This document shows positions 17,148 to 24,857 of a stretch of 64,000 nt of DNA, in pieces. The stretch comes from Streptomyces changanensis (GTDB taxonomy: Bacteria > Actinomycetota > Actinomycetes > Streptomycetales > Streptomycetaceae): positions 6,696,001-6,760,000 of the forward strand of contig NZ_CP102332.1 of NCBI RefSeq assembly GCF_024600715.1, given 5' to 3'. Made by a program: the position numbers and the translations under genes. Within the stretch, counting starts at the first letter, position 1; each line of letters begins with the position of its first letter. Under the pieces are notes generated by a model. The model was given only the letters and a program-made list of their open reading frames with translations. It did not search any database and had not been told where the DNA came from.

Positions 17148-17701
17148 ACACGTCCGCTGAGCCTTCCGCGTCTGCTCTTGCTGTCGCTCACCAGCACTCC
17201 GAGCTTGACCTCGTTGCCGTCCTCCGAGCTCTCCGTGTGGGCCGCCCCGGGCACCTTCATGGAACCCGCGCGGGTCTCGTACCGCACCATCAGGGTCGCC
17301 ACGCCCCGATCGAGGTTCCCCACGGGTGTCGTGGACGGCTTCGAGGGGTCCTTCGGCTCCGGGCCCCGGCCGGTCCGCGCGTCACGTCCCGTGCGCGCGG
17401 CGGCCTCGGGCCTGCCGGTGCAGCTTCTGCACGCCACCATCGGAACCGCCGACGGCTACGCGTGTCTCGCCGGGGCTCATCGGGCCGTCCCCGGACCGCT
17501 CACTGTGTGTCGCCCTGCTGCTTCCGCCACATCGCTCGGCTGCCGACGCACTGGCCGTCCGGCCGCCCGCCGGTGCTGTCCGCCGGACGCGGGATGTGCT
17601 CGCCGCGACCTCGCACGCTGCCTTGACCAGGCAAGACGGGAAGATCAGGTGATGTCGCGGAGACTCGGGGAAGGAGTTTCGGCAGCCGATAGGAGGTTGT
17701 C
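17148..17701. other. Gene-poor stretch
   Basis: No gene is supported. A minus-strand frame overlapping the PhyH end (17057-17440) includes a protein-like stretch (RGVATLMVRYETRAG) but has no good start and no family match. AGGAGG near 17691 belongs to the next gene. Confidence 0.4.
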
Positions 17702-18895
17702 GTGGAGGGTGGAGATCTGGAACTGGGCGAGTTGCTGGCCGCTGCGGAAGCGGCCCCGCCCGGTGAGTCCGTCGACGTGGTGGCACACGACTTGGGGAAG
17801 CGGTTCGGTGCCGAGCGCGTGTCCTTCCTGTTCGTCGACCTCATCGGCCAGCGGCTGGTACGCCTCGCCGCGGCCGGCGACGAGGACGCCGACCTCGGCG
17901 CGCCGATCGACCTGCAGGGCAGCGTCTACGACGCCGTTCTGCGGAGCCAGCGCCAACACGTGGAACCGGACGGTCAGGGCGGGCGGCGCGTCATCACGCC
18001 GGTCACCAACCGCGGGGACTGCATCGGGGTGCTGGAGCTGACCCTGCCGTCCGCCGACGACACCGTGCTGCGGCAGGTCCGCGAGGCGGCGCACGCGCTG
18101 GCGTACATCATCGTCACGGACCGCCGCTTCACCGATCTGTACCACCTGGGCCGACGCACCACCGAGACCAGCCTGGCCGCGGAGATCCAGCACCAGCTGC
18201 TTCCCTCGGCCCCCTGCTGCGAGGCGCCCCAGTTCACCCTCGCCGCCGGGCTGATCCCGGCCGACGACATCGGTGGCGACACCTACGACTACACCCTCGA
18301 CCGCGACACCCTGCACCTGTCCATCACCGACGCCATGGGCCACGACACGAACTCGGCCCTGCTTGCCACCTTGCTGGTCGGCGCCCTGCGCCGGGCCCGC
18401 CGCAGCGGCTGCGACGCCCTCAAGCAAGCCCACCACGCCCACCAGGCCATGCTGAACCACAGCCGCGGCCTGGCCACCGGACAGCTGCTGTGCGTCGACC
18501 TCGACACAGGGCTCTGCGAACTGGTCAACGCCGGCCACCCCCGGCCGCTGCGGCTGCGCGACAACACCGTGGAAGAGCTCCAGCTCGCTGTCAATCTGCC
18601 CTTCGGTGTGAAGGCGCCGGCTCCCTACCGCCTGCAGGAGCTGCAACTGCTCCCCGGGGACCGCCTGGTCCTGCTCACCGACGGCATGCAGGAGCGCGGT
18701 GCCGCCGCCGTCGACCTGGCAGCGGCCGTCCACGACACCCGTGCGCTGCATCCGCGAGAAGCCGTCCGGAGCCTGACCGCCGCCGTGCTCGACGCCTGTC
18801 ACGGCAATCTCAGGGACGACGCCACGGTCCTGATACTGGACTGGCACGGCAAGCGCAGCCGACCGGACGAAACCACACCGGGCGGGCGGCACTGA
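17702..18895 (+). CDS. GAF-PP2C (SpoIIE-type) phosphatase
   Basis: 397 residues. An N-terminal GAF-like sensor domain (about 20-145; SFLFVDLIGQRLVRLAAAG) joins a PP2C/SpoIIE phosphatase domain (about 170-390) with GGDTYDY and DAMGHD metal-binding motifs and LTDGMQERG near the end. Such proteins dephosphorylate anti-sigma-factor antagonists in partner-switching pathways. The GTG has AGGAGG upstream. No HATPase or STAS partner is adjacent, so its target is elsewhere. Confidence 0.88.
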   Translation: MEGGDLELGELLAAAEAAPPGESVDVVAHDLGKRFGAERVSFLFVDLIGQRLVRLAAAGDEDADLGAPIDLQGSVYDAVLRSQRQHVEPDGQGGRRVITPVTNRGDCIGVLELTLPSADDTVLRQVREAAHALAYIIVTDRRFTDLYHLGRRTTETSLAAEIQHQLLPSAPCCEAPQFTLAAGLIPADDIGGDTYDYTLDRDTLHLSITDAMGHDTNSALLATLLVGALRRARRSGCDALKQAHHAHQAMLNHSRGLATGQLLCVDLDTGLCELVNAGHPRPLRLRDNTVEELQLAVNLPFGVKAPAPYRLQELQLLPGDRLVLLTDGMQERGAAAVDLAAAVHDTRALHPREAVRSLTAAVLDACHGNLRDDATVLILDWHGKRSRPDETTPGGRH

Positions 18896-19140
18896 GCCGC
18901 AGCGGCCCTCACCTGACCACCCCGGCCCCCGCACGCCGCCGGCGCCATCACGTGGTCGCGGTGCGATCGCCGGCCGACTGCCGCACCCATGGCACGCACG
19001 TCTCGTCCGCTCCGTCCGCGAGATCGGACAGCCCTCTGACACCGATTCGGGAGGCGGCAGGGGGCGGAGTAAGATCTTTACCGGGTCGACCGGGGCCCGG
19101 CGGTTCCCATGCAGGTGGACACGGGTGGCGGACACGCCCG

Positions 19141-19157
19141 GTGGGGGCGTCCCCCAC
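19141..19157. repeat. 7-3-7 inverted repeat upstream of 19192
   Basis: GTGGGGGCGTCCCCCAC lies 34 bases before the next start codon. It may be an operator or a leader hairpin. Confidence 0.45.
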
Positions 19158-19191
19158 ATCACGTTGCACCACACCGCATCGAGGATCAGCC

Positions 19192-19746
19192 ATGACTCCG
19201 CATTCCCTGGCCTTCTACGTGGACGTCGTCACCACCGGTACCTTGCTCGGCGTGGGCCCTGCGGATTCTCCCGGCCACGTCACCAGGGTCCTTGGGTCGG
19301 ACTTCGCTGAGAACACCTTCGGCGACCGCAGCATGTGCCGTGACTACGGCCTCGCCGAGTTCTACTGGGACCGCGCTTCGGCCGACCATCCCTGGTCGGG
19401 CCACCACTTCACCCTGCAGGTGCACCGGCTCGCGTACCGGGACCGCGCCCTCGTCAACGACGCGCTTCGTGCTCGGTACGGGCGGTTCACTCCCAGGCTT
19501 CGGTTCGAAAAGCTGCAACGTCTTCTGGTGCGGCGCGGCGTCCCCCTGATGGAGATCCCGGAAATCCCGGTGCACGTCCCTTATTTGCGTACTTTCTGGC
19601 AGCCCGATTCCCATGTGGCCGTCTCCGTCATAGGCACCTACGGCGAGTACAGCACGCCGGACAATCTGCGGGTCGGCGACGTGTACAGCATCCAGGCCCC
19701 GATGACCGCCGAGGAAGTGGAGTGGCGGCGAGCGCGGGTCGGGTAG
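19192..19746 (+). CDS. Hypothetical protein
   Basis: 184 residues, soluble, mixed alpha/beta, starting MTPHSLAFYVDVV. The region GVGPADSPGHVTRVLGSDF is reminiscent of small predicted immunity or SUKH-like proteins in Streptomyces, but I cannot assign a family. The ATG has GAGGA about 7 bases upstream. The gene lies just before an ISL3 transposase remnant. Confidence 0.65.
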   Translation: MTPHSLAFYVDVVTTGTLLGVGPADSPGHVTRVLGSDFAENTFGDRSMCRDYGLAEFYWDRASADHPWSGHHFTLQVHRLAYRDRALVNDALRARYGRFTPRLRFEKLQRLLVRRGVPLMEIPEIPVHVPYLRTFWQPDSHVAVSVIGTYGEYSTPDNLRVGDVYSIQAPMTAEEVEWRRARVG

Positions 19747-19774
19747 CACCGAGGCCACGCGGGCGCAGCTTGAG

Positions 19775-19956
19775 TCAGGACAGCAGGACTCGCTTTCGGA
19801 GGAGTTGGAAGCCGGCCCGGTCGAACATCTGGCGCTTCAGCATCTTGATCCGATTGACGTGTCCTTCGACGCCGGAGTCCAAGGGGGCAGGATGAGGCCG
19901 GCGATGACGGCATCGCGGTCACGGTCGATGCCTGCGGCGAGGGTGTGGAGGTGCCG
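19775..19956 (-). pseudogene. C-terminal remnant of an ISL3-family transposase
   Basis: The minus strand ends GHVNRIKMLKRQMFDRAGF, followed by LLRKRVLLS and a stop. This is the conserved C-terminus of ISL3 transposases. Upstream, HLHTLAAGIDRDRDAVIAGL is also family-like but in a different frame, so a frameshift or deletion separates them. No N-terminal half or terminal repeats were found. It marks an old insertion. Confidence 0.8.
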
Positions 19957-20322
19957 GTGCCCCGCTCCCTGCCCTCCGGTTCACCCTGACTCCGCAACGG
20001 CAGCGGTCGGTCCGCCGCTGTCGGACCACCTGGTCGACACCGGCCGGGCAGTCAGCTGATCACCGCCGTCGCGCTCCGCGCCGGCGCCCGGCCGCTCGGT
20101 ATCCGTGAACTCGCCTTGTAGGCCTTCCGTTCGTCGGCCGCCATCGCGGAAGCGGTCGCGCCTGCTCCCCAGGCGGGCGCGACATCAACCGCCGTCAGTG
20201 GAGCGGGGCCGACAGGAAACCGGGTGCAAGAGCGGCCGGCGGTGGGCCCGCAGTCGGCACCAGGGCGGCGTCCCGGCCGCAGGTACGACGGCCAGGGCAC
20301 CGCCGAAGGGCGAAGAACCGGC
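19957..20322. other. Gene-free stretch beside the IS remnant
   Basis: About 370 bases of degenerate sequence. Short frames on both strands have no recognisable content. It may include the unrecognisable 5' part of the transposase. Confidence 0.45.
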
Positions 20323-20910
20323 TCAGAAGTCACCGGGCGGCAGCGGGAGGGGCAGCCCGGGCAGGCCGTCGATGCTCTGGGCGATGTGGTCCTTCCTGGT
20401 GAAGTACGCGCTCAGCGAGGCGTCGTCCTCACGCGAGAAGCGCTTGCCGTGCAGATCGCGATCTTCGTCGTACGACATGAAGGGGACCCCGTACCCGCAG
20501 GAGTCACGGACGAGTTCGGCCGTCACCACGATGATCGCGCGCAGCCCGTGCAGGGTCGGGTCGATGTCCGGAAAGTGTGTGAGCAGTTCCTTGAAGCGCG
20601 GGTCGTCACGGAAGACGGGCTCGCCGCGGCCGTGCACCCGAACGATGTTGGGCGGCCCCTGGAAGGCGCACCACATCACGGTGATCCGGCCGTTCTCCCG
20701 CAGGTGTGCGATGGTCTCGGCCGTGCTGCCGGCGAAGTCGAGGTAGGCGACTCGCTCCTCGTCGAGCACGGCGAAGGAGCCCTTGAGGCCCTTGGGGGAG
20801 AGGTTGACCGTACCGTCGCCGGCCAGCGGGGCGGTAGCGGTGAAGAACATCGGCTGCTGCTCGATGAAGGTGCGCAGCCGGCCGTCGATGCGTTCGTAAG
20901 TCTTTCCCAT
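20323..20910 (-). CDS. Pyridoxamine 5'-phosphate oxidase-family flavin protein
   Basis: 195 residues with the split-barrel flavin-binding fold: FFTATAPLAGDGTVNLSPKG near residue 22, then ITVMWCAFQGPPNIVRVHG. It belongs to the PNPOx-like group that binds FMN or F420 and is usually not a vitamin B6 enzyme. The C-terminus (SYDEDRDLHGKRFSREDDAS) is conserved in a clade of small cytosolic oxidoreductases. It has its own AT-rich promoter upstream. The substrate is unknown. Confidence 0.85.
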   Translation of the reverse strand: MGKTYERIDGRLRTFIEQQPMFFTATAPLAGDGTVNLSPKGLKGSFAVLDEERVAYLDFAGSTAETIAHLRENGRITVMWCAFQGPPNIVRVHGRGEPVFRDDPRFKELLTHFPDIDPTLHGLRAIIVVTAELVRDSCGYGVPFMSYDEDRDLHGKRFSREDDASLSAYFTRKDHIAQSIDGLPGLPLPLPPGDF

Positions 20911-20920
20911 GCCTAAGAAT

Positions 20921-20948
20921 TATGTAAGGAAATTGTTCGTCTGTCTAA
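20921..20948 (-). promoter_or_regulatory. AT-rich promoter of the PNPOx-like gene
   Basis: On the minus strand TTAGAC (20943-20948), a 16-base spacer and TACATA (20921-20926) precede the ATG by 10 bases. The AT-rich run is unusual for this window, and the leader would be only a few bases long. Confidence 0.45.
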
Positions 20949-21319
20949 CGAATCTGTCCGGTTCGGTCGCGGACCTGGCGTCCTCGTCGCACCGACACGG
21001 CGTGCCCGGCACGCTGATCCGGCGAGCCGATGGGGGCGGCCGCCACGGCCCAGCGGATCCGCGCTCGCGAGCACCGGACGCCGAAGCGCCGGACGGCGGA
21101 CGGCGGACGCCGATCCGGGAGGGCGTGGCGGGCGAGCGTCGGCGCCGCCTGCCGTGCCGGGCCCCGCGGTGGGAGGCGCTGGGGCCCTTCGTCCTGTGGC
21201 CCCGCTGGGCGCCTGTCAGTCGGGTAGAGCCATCAACACAGCAGGGGAGTGGTGGTGGGCTGCGCAGGCCCTGCGGCAGGTTCCCGGGTGAGACCGACCG
21301 CGGTGGCGGCGGCGGGGTC

Positions 21320-21511
21320 GCCGACCTCGCCGTCCAGGCCGCCGTGGACACCTGGCGCCAGTGGTCCTTCCCCTGGAAGGCCACCCCCGACGGACACACG
21401 ATCACCGTCCGCGCCATCGACGGCACCGAAGCCGTCCAGACCGGGCGGCGCACCCGGACCGTCCCCGACGGGGCGAGCGGCTGGCACAGCGTCTTCGTCA
21501 CCGTCCCCTGA
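21320..21511 (+). pseudogene. C-terminal remnant of a molybdopterin-dependent oxidoreductase
   Basis: The last 63 codons read ADLAVQAAVDTWRQWSFPW and ASGWHSVFVTVP before the stop. This is the immunoglobulin-like dimerisation domain that ends sulfite-oxidase-family proteins. The molybdenum-cofactor domain is missing and nothing in 20949-21319 restores it. It sits just before a fasciclin-type lipoprotein head, the same gene order as the intact locus in many Streptomyces. Confidence 0.75.
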
Positions 21512-21597
21512 GACGCGGGACCGGCCAGGAACGCCGGTCCCGGCAGCAACGCCCATCACTCCCCGGACCCGAGAACCGAACTCAAGGAGCAACCCGA

Positions 21598-21873
21598 ATG
21601 AACACCGTGCGGATCCGCCGTACCGCGATCGCCGCGGCCGTGGCAGCGATGCTGCCCTTCTCACTGACCGCCTGTTCGGAGTCCGGCAGCGACACCGAGG
21701 CCGCTCCCGGCCCGGCCGGTCACACCCGCGCGCACGTCCACCCGTCTCGTCCGGCGCCCGGGCGCCTCGAACGTGTCGCTGCCCAACTGGCTGCGCCCAG
21801 TGTCCTGTTGGCGTTACAACCCCAGGCCCGCAAGGCGCATCAGAGCAACATCGCAACGGCTGTACGCGCGTGA
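21598..21873 (+). pseudogene. Truncated fasciclin-type lipoprotein (signal peptide only)
   Basis: MNTVRIRRTAIAAAVAAM, then a hydrophobic stretch and LTACSES, is a good lipobox signal with AAGGAG upstream. It resembles the start of the FAS1-domain lipoproteins that follow the molybdopterin oxidoreductase in related genomes. After about residue 40 the sequence turns into arginine/histidine-rich, non-FAS1 text and ends inside the convergent TetR gene. The FAS1 domain has been lost. An intact 91-residue lipoprotein cannot be fully excluded. Confidence 0.65.
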
Positions 21874-22397
21874 CGGGCCGGGGTCGGGTCGCCGGTGATG
21901 CCGGCGGTGACGATGGCCCCTTCGGCGAGCAGGAACACCGGTTCGGTCACCGACCCCCCGGCAGCGTGGACCCACGTCGTGATCTGGTCATGGAACGCCT
22001 GCTTGTGGGACCGGACCTCCGCCAGGACTGCTTCGGACGATGACCCGAGTTCGCCGTGGACGTTGACCCAGGCGCATCCGCGGAAGCCGGGCTCTGCGAA
22101 CCACTCCGCAAGCCAGTCGAAGACCGCGAGCACGCGCTCGCGAGGATCAGGGAACCGTTCCACGTGGGCGGCAAGGTTCCCTCTCCACTGCTGGTCGCGG
22201 CGTTGGAGCATCGCCACGACGAGATCCTCCTTCGTGGCGAAGAGCCGGTAGATCCGCTTCAACGGCAGTCCGGATGCTTCCCGGACCTCGTCCATGCCGA
22301 CCGCTTGGACGCCTCGCTCGTAGAAGAGTCTCTCCGCTGTGTCGAGCAGTGCTTGCCGGTCGAGGCGGGTCTGCTCCTCGGTGATCGGGGCGGGCAT
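21840..22397 (-). CDS. TetR/AcrR-family repressor
   Basis: 185 residues. The N-terminal HTH (ALLDTAERLFYERGVQAVGM, then EVREASGLPLKRIYRLFATK) is followed by a helical ligand-binding domain. It is divergent from a DUF1348 gene. Two matching palindromes lie in the 87-base intergenic region, so it is predicted to repress both itself and the neighbour. The ligand is unknown. Its 3' end overlaps the tail of the truncated lipoprotein frame. Confidence 0.9.
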   Translation of the reverse strand: MPAPITEEQTRLDRQALLDTAERLFYERGVQAVGMDEVREASGLPLKRIYRLFATKEDLVVAMLQRRDQQWRGNLAAHVERFPDPRERVLAVFDWLAEWFAEPGFRGCAWVNVHGELGSSSEAVLAEVRSHKQAFHDQITTWVHAAGGSVTEPVFLLAEGAIVTAGITGDPTPARHARTAVAMLL

Positions 22398-22415
22398 CGG
22401 GAACTCCTTGACGTT

Positions 22416-22431
22416 GAGAACGGTCGTTCTC
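22416..22431. promoter_or_regulatory. TetR operator candidate 1
   Basis: GAGAACGGTCGTTCTC, a perfect 7-2-7 palindrome 18 bases upstream of the TetR ATG. It is the exact reverse complement of the second site. Confidence 0.8.
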
Positions 22432-22451
22432 TATCGTAGGCCGCGTTGATG

Positions 22452-22467
22452 GAGAACGACCGTTCTC
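22452..22467. promoter_or_regulatory. TetR operator candidate 2
   Basis: GAGAACGACCGTTCTC lies just before AGGAGGGGG and the GTG start of the DUF1348 gene. The centres of the two sites are 36 bases apart, between three and four helical turns. Confidence 0.8.
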
Positions 22468-22484
22468 AATAGGAGGGGGCAGCA

Positions 22485-22946
22485 GTGCCGGAAGATCGTC
22501 CGCCCTACCCGCCCTTCACGCAGGAGACAGCGCTGCAGAAGGTGCAGGCGGCTGAGGACGCGTGGAACACCCGCGATCCCCGACGGGTGGCCTCGGCCTA
22601 CACCCCGGACTCGATGTGGCGGAACCGGGACAGGTTCGTTGCCGGTCGTGAGGAGATCGTCGCCTTCCTCACGCGGAAGTGGGAGCGCGAACGGGATTAC
22701 GCGCTGCGCAAGAGCCTTTGGGGGTTCCACGGGAACCGGATCGCCGTCCGGTTCCAGTACGAGTGGCACGACGCCGAGGGCCAGTGGTGGCGCAGCTACG
22801 GCAACGAACTGTGGGAGTTCGACGCTCGCGGTCTCATGCGGCGCCGCGAGGCGAGCATCAACGACGTGGCCATCACCGGAGCCGAACGGCGCATTCACGG
22901 CCCGCGGCCCCTGAGCGAACACGGGGTCGACATCCCGCTCCGGTAG
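22485..22946 (+). CDS. DUF1348 (NTF2-like fold) protein
   Basis: 153 residues. The stretches [20 protein letters not shown] and [20 protein letters not shown], then [17 protein letters not shown] and a C-terminal basic tail, fit the DUF1348 branch of SnoaL/NTF2-like proteins, which form cone-shaped pockets for small molecules. The catalytic activity is unknown. GTG start behind AGGAGGGGG. It is divergently paired with the TetR gene and is therefore the likely regulated target. Confidence 0.87.
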   Translation: MPEDRPPYPPFTQETALQKVQAAEDAWNTRDPRRVASAYTPDSMWRNRDRFVAGREEIVAFLTRKWERERDYALRKSLWGFHGNRIAVRFQYEWHDAEGQWWRSYGNELWEFDARGLMRRREASINDVAITGAERRIHGPRPLSEHGVDIPLR

Positions 22947-23129
22947 TGCCCGCCGTCGCGCCGTCCCAAGGCGGGACCCAAGCGGTCGACCCCATCGGGA
23001 GGCCGCCGGCCGACTGCCCGTCCGTGGGAGCCGCGCGGCAGGCGCGGACGGTGCTCGGCGCTGGGCCGCCCGGATCGCGGCCGACCACGTCCTGTCCACC
23101 GGCGCCGACCAGGCCGACGGCCGGGACAC

Positions 23130-23484
23130 GCCGCTTCGACGTGGTCGTCGCCGATCTGGTCGGCAACGCCCCGCCCACGGCCGCCCGCCCGTCACCGTGC
23201 GGCCGTACACCGAGTTCCGGGCCCATGACGCGAGCACCTGGCTCGTCACCGGGGTCGCCGACCGGGGCCCCGGCATCCCACCGGACTCCCTGCCGCACGT
23301 CTTCGACCGCTTCCACCAGGCGGACCCCTCCCGCGGCCGCTCGACCGGCAGCGGCCTGGGCCTGGCGACCACCCAGGAGAACGTACGGCTCCGCGGCGGT
23401 ACCGTCCGGGCGGTGAACGGGCCGGGCGGCGAAGCCGTCTTCGTCGTGGGGAGACCGCTGAGGGCCGGGGAGGGCACGGCATGA
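23130..23484 (+). pseudogene. C-terminal remnant of a sensor histidine kinase
   Basis: The frame carries VADRGPGIP (G1 box), LPHVFDRFHQ (F box) and GSGLGLATTQENVRLRGG (G2 box). The N-box region DVVVADLVGNA is readable only in another frame, and the dimerisation and sensor domains are gone. The stop overlaps the start of the following lipoprotein (ATGA), as in an intact two-gene operon. Confidence 0.75.
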
Positions 23485-24075
23485 GACGGGCCCTCGCGCT
23501 GGCCGGGGCCGGGGCGGCGCTGGTCGGCGCCACCGGCTGCGGGATCCAGCGGACCGACGTCGTCGAAGCGGGCTCCGTCACCAGCCGCCACCGTCGAGGT
23601 GCTCCCGCCGGCGCACGACCGCACCCTGCTCTTCTTCGTTGGCCCGGAGGGCAAGGTACGGCCGGTGGCCCGCCCGATCGAGCACCCGATCGAGGACGTG
23701 CCCGTCCCGTCCGAGATGGGAAGTGGCGGCCGAGGAGGCCTCGTCCGGCGGCGGATCGGCATCGGCATCGACAAGACGCTCGCCATGCTGCTCCGCGGCC
23801 CGCTGGAGCACGAGCGCGCCGCGGGACTGCGCTCCCTGCCCACGCCCCGGAAGACCGCGTGGTTCCGGATCACCACCCGGCCGGACGACGGCACCGCGCG
23901 GACCGCCGAACCGGGGAGGCTGCGGGTGCGTACGGGCCTGGACGTTTTGGAGCTCGAACCGGCCGCGGTGCAGCAGCTCGTGTGCACCGTGGCGTACGCG
24001 GAGGACCGCACGGGCCGGGTGTTCGCCGTCCTGCGGGGCGAGGACGGCGAACACCCACCGGCCTCCTGCGCGTAG
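23481..24075 (+). pseudogene. Frameshifted lipoprotein of the histidine-kinase operon
   Basis: MRRALALAGAGAALVGATGC is a lipoprotein signal, followed by GIQRTDVVEAG. Then the frame changes near 23578 and continues as ATVEVLPPAHDRTLLFFVG through VQQLVCTVAYAEDRTGRV to 24075. Both parts belong to a known Streptomyces family (GerMN-like, small extracytoplasmic). A single-base indel explains the break; it is either a real mutation or an assembly error. Because the upstream kinase is also broken, decay is more likely. Confidence 0.75.
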
Positions 24076-24384
24076 CCCCGCCGACACCCGGGGGGCCGGC
24101 CCGGGCCCGCGGCGCGGGGACCGGCACGGCCCGGGCCCCGGCGCGGCTCGGTCGGACCGCGTCCGTGACGGGGGCATCATGACGTCGCCGGTCACGGCGC
24201 TGGCGCGGGGAGCGGGGGAGGGGCGCTCGGGAGAGGTTGCCGAAGTCTGTGACAGGGGTCACGCCCGGTCGCTACAGTCGGGGACGCACGCCCGGACGCC
24301 GTGGCCGCCGCACGCGGGGAGCCCTGGTGGTCGGGGCAGGCGTCGGGGACGACGCTACCGGGCTTCGTGGTACGGGGGGTTGGC
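24076..24384. other. Intergenic region upstream of the trypco2 gene
   Basis: No gene seen. The region before the trypco2 ATG contains GGGGGG as ribosome site, and a promoter could lie near 24240-24300, but no clear -35/-10 pair was found. Confidence 0.4.
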
Positions 24385-24723
24385 ATGGAGATCGAGCTCG
24401 CCAGAGCCGTGGCCGCACTGCGCGACGAACTGCTGGAGGCCGCCGCCGAGGGGGGCCGCCATGACGTCGCCTTCGAAGTGGGCCCCATCGAGATGGAGTT
24501 CCAGGTCGAGCTGCGCCAGGACGCCCGGGTGAAGGCCGGCTTCCGCGCCTGGGTGGTCTCCGCGGACACGGACGCCGGCGTCGCCCGCGGCCGGACCCAC
24601 CGGGTCCACTTCACCCTCACCCCGCGCGGTGCGAACGGTGCCGGGCCGCTGCTGATCGCGGCGACGGGCGACGACGAGATCGCCCCGCGGCCCGAGAGCG
24701 ATGGGGAACTGCGCGCCCGCTGA
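24385..24723 (+). CDS. Trypco2 (trypsin-co-occurring domain 2) protein
   Basis: 112 residues. An N-terminal amphipathic helix (MEIELARAVAALRDELLEAA) and then three to four beta strands (HDVAFEVGPIEMEFQVELR) match the trypco2 family, named for its association with trypsin-like proteases in predicted NTP-dependent conflict systems of actinobacteria. ATG 24385 has a G-rich site upstream. A trypsin-STAND-TPR gene follows 134 bases later, the expected partner. It probably regulates or recruits the protease; the mechanism is unknown. Confidence 0.85.
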   Translation: MEIELARAVAALRDELLEAAAEGGRHDVAFEVGPIEMEFQVELRQDARVKAGFRAWVVSADTDAGVARGRTHRVHFTLTPRGANGAGPLLIAATGDDEIAPRPESDGELRAR

Positions 24724-24857
24724 CCCCGCGACGGGTCCCATCGGTGTGCCTGCTGTCCGGGGCGGACCCGCCGTCACTCCTCAGCTCCACGCCGTCCCCG
24801 TCGAACCCCGGATCGAAGAACGCCGTGCCCGCCGTCATCGCCCCTGGTGGAGGAAGA

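Noticed and set aside
17057..17440. Protein-like minus-strand frame beyond the PhyH gene
   Set aside because: Overlaps the PhyH 3' end, no credible start and no family match.
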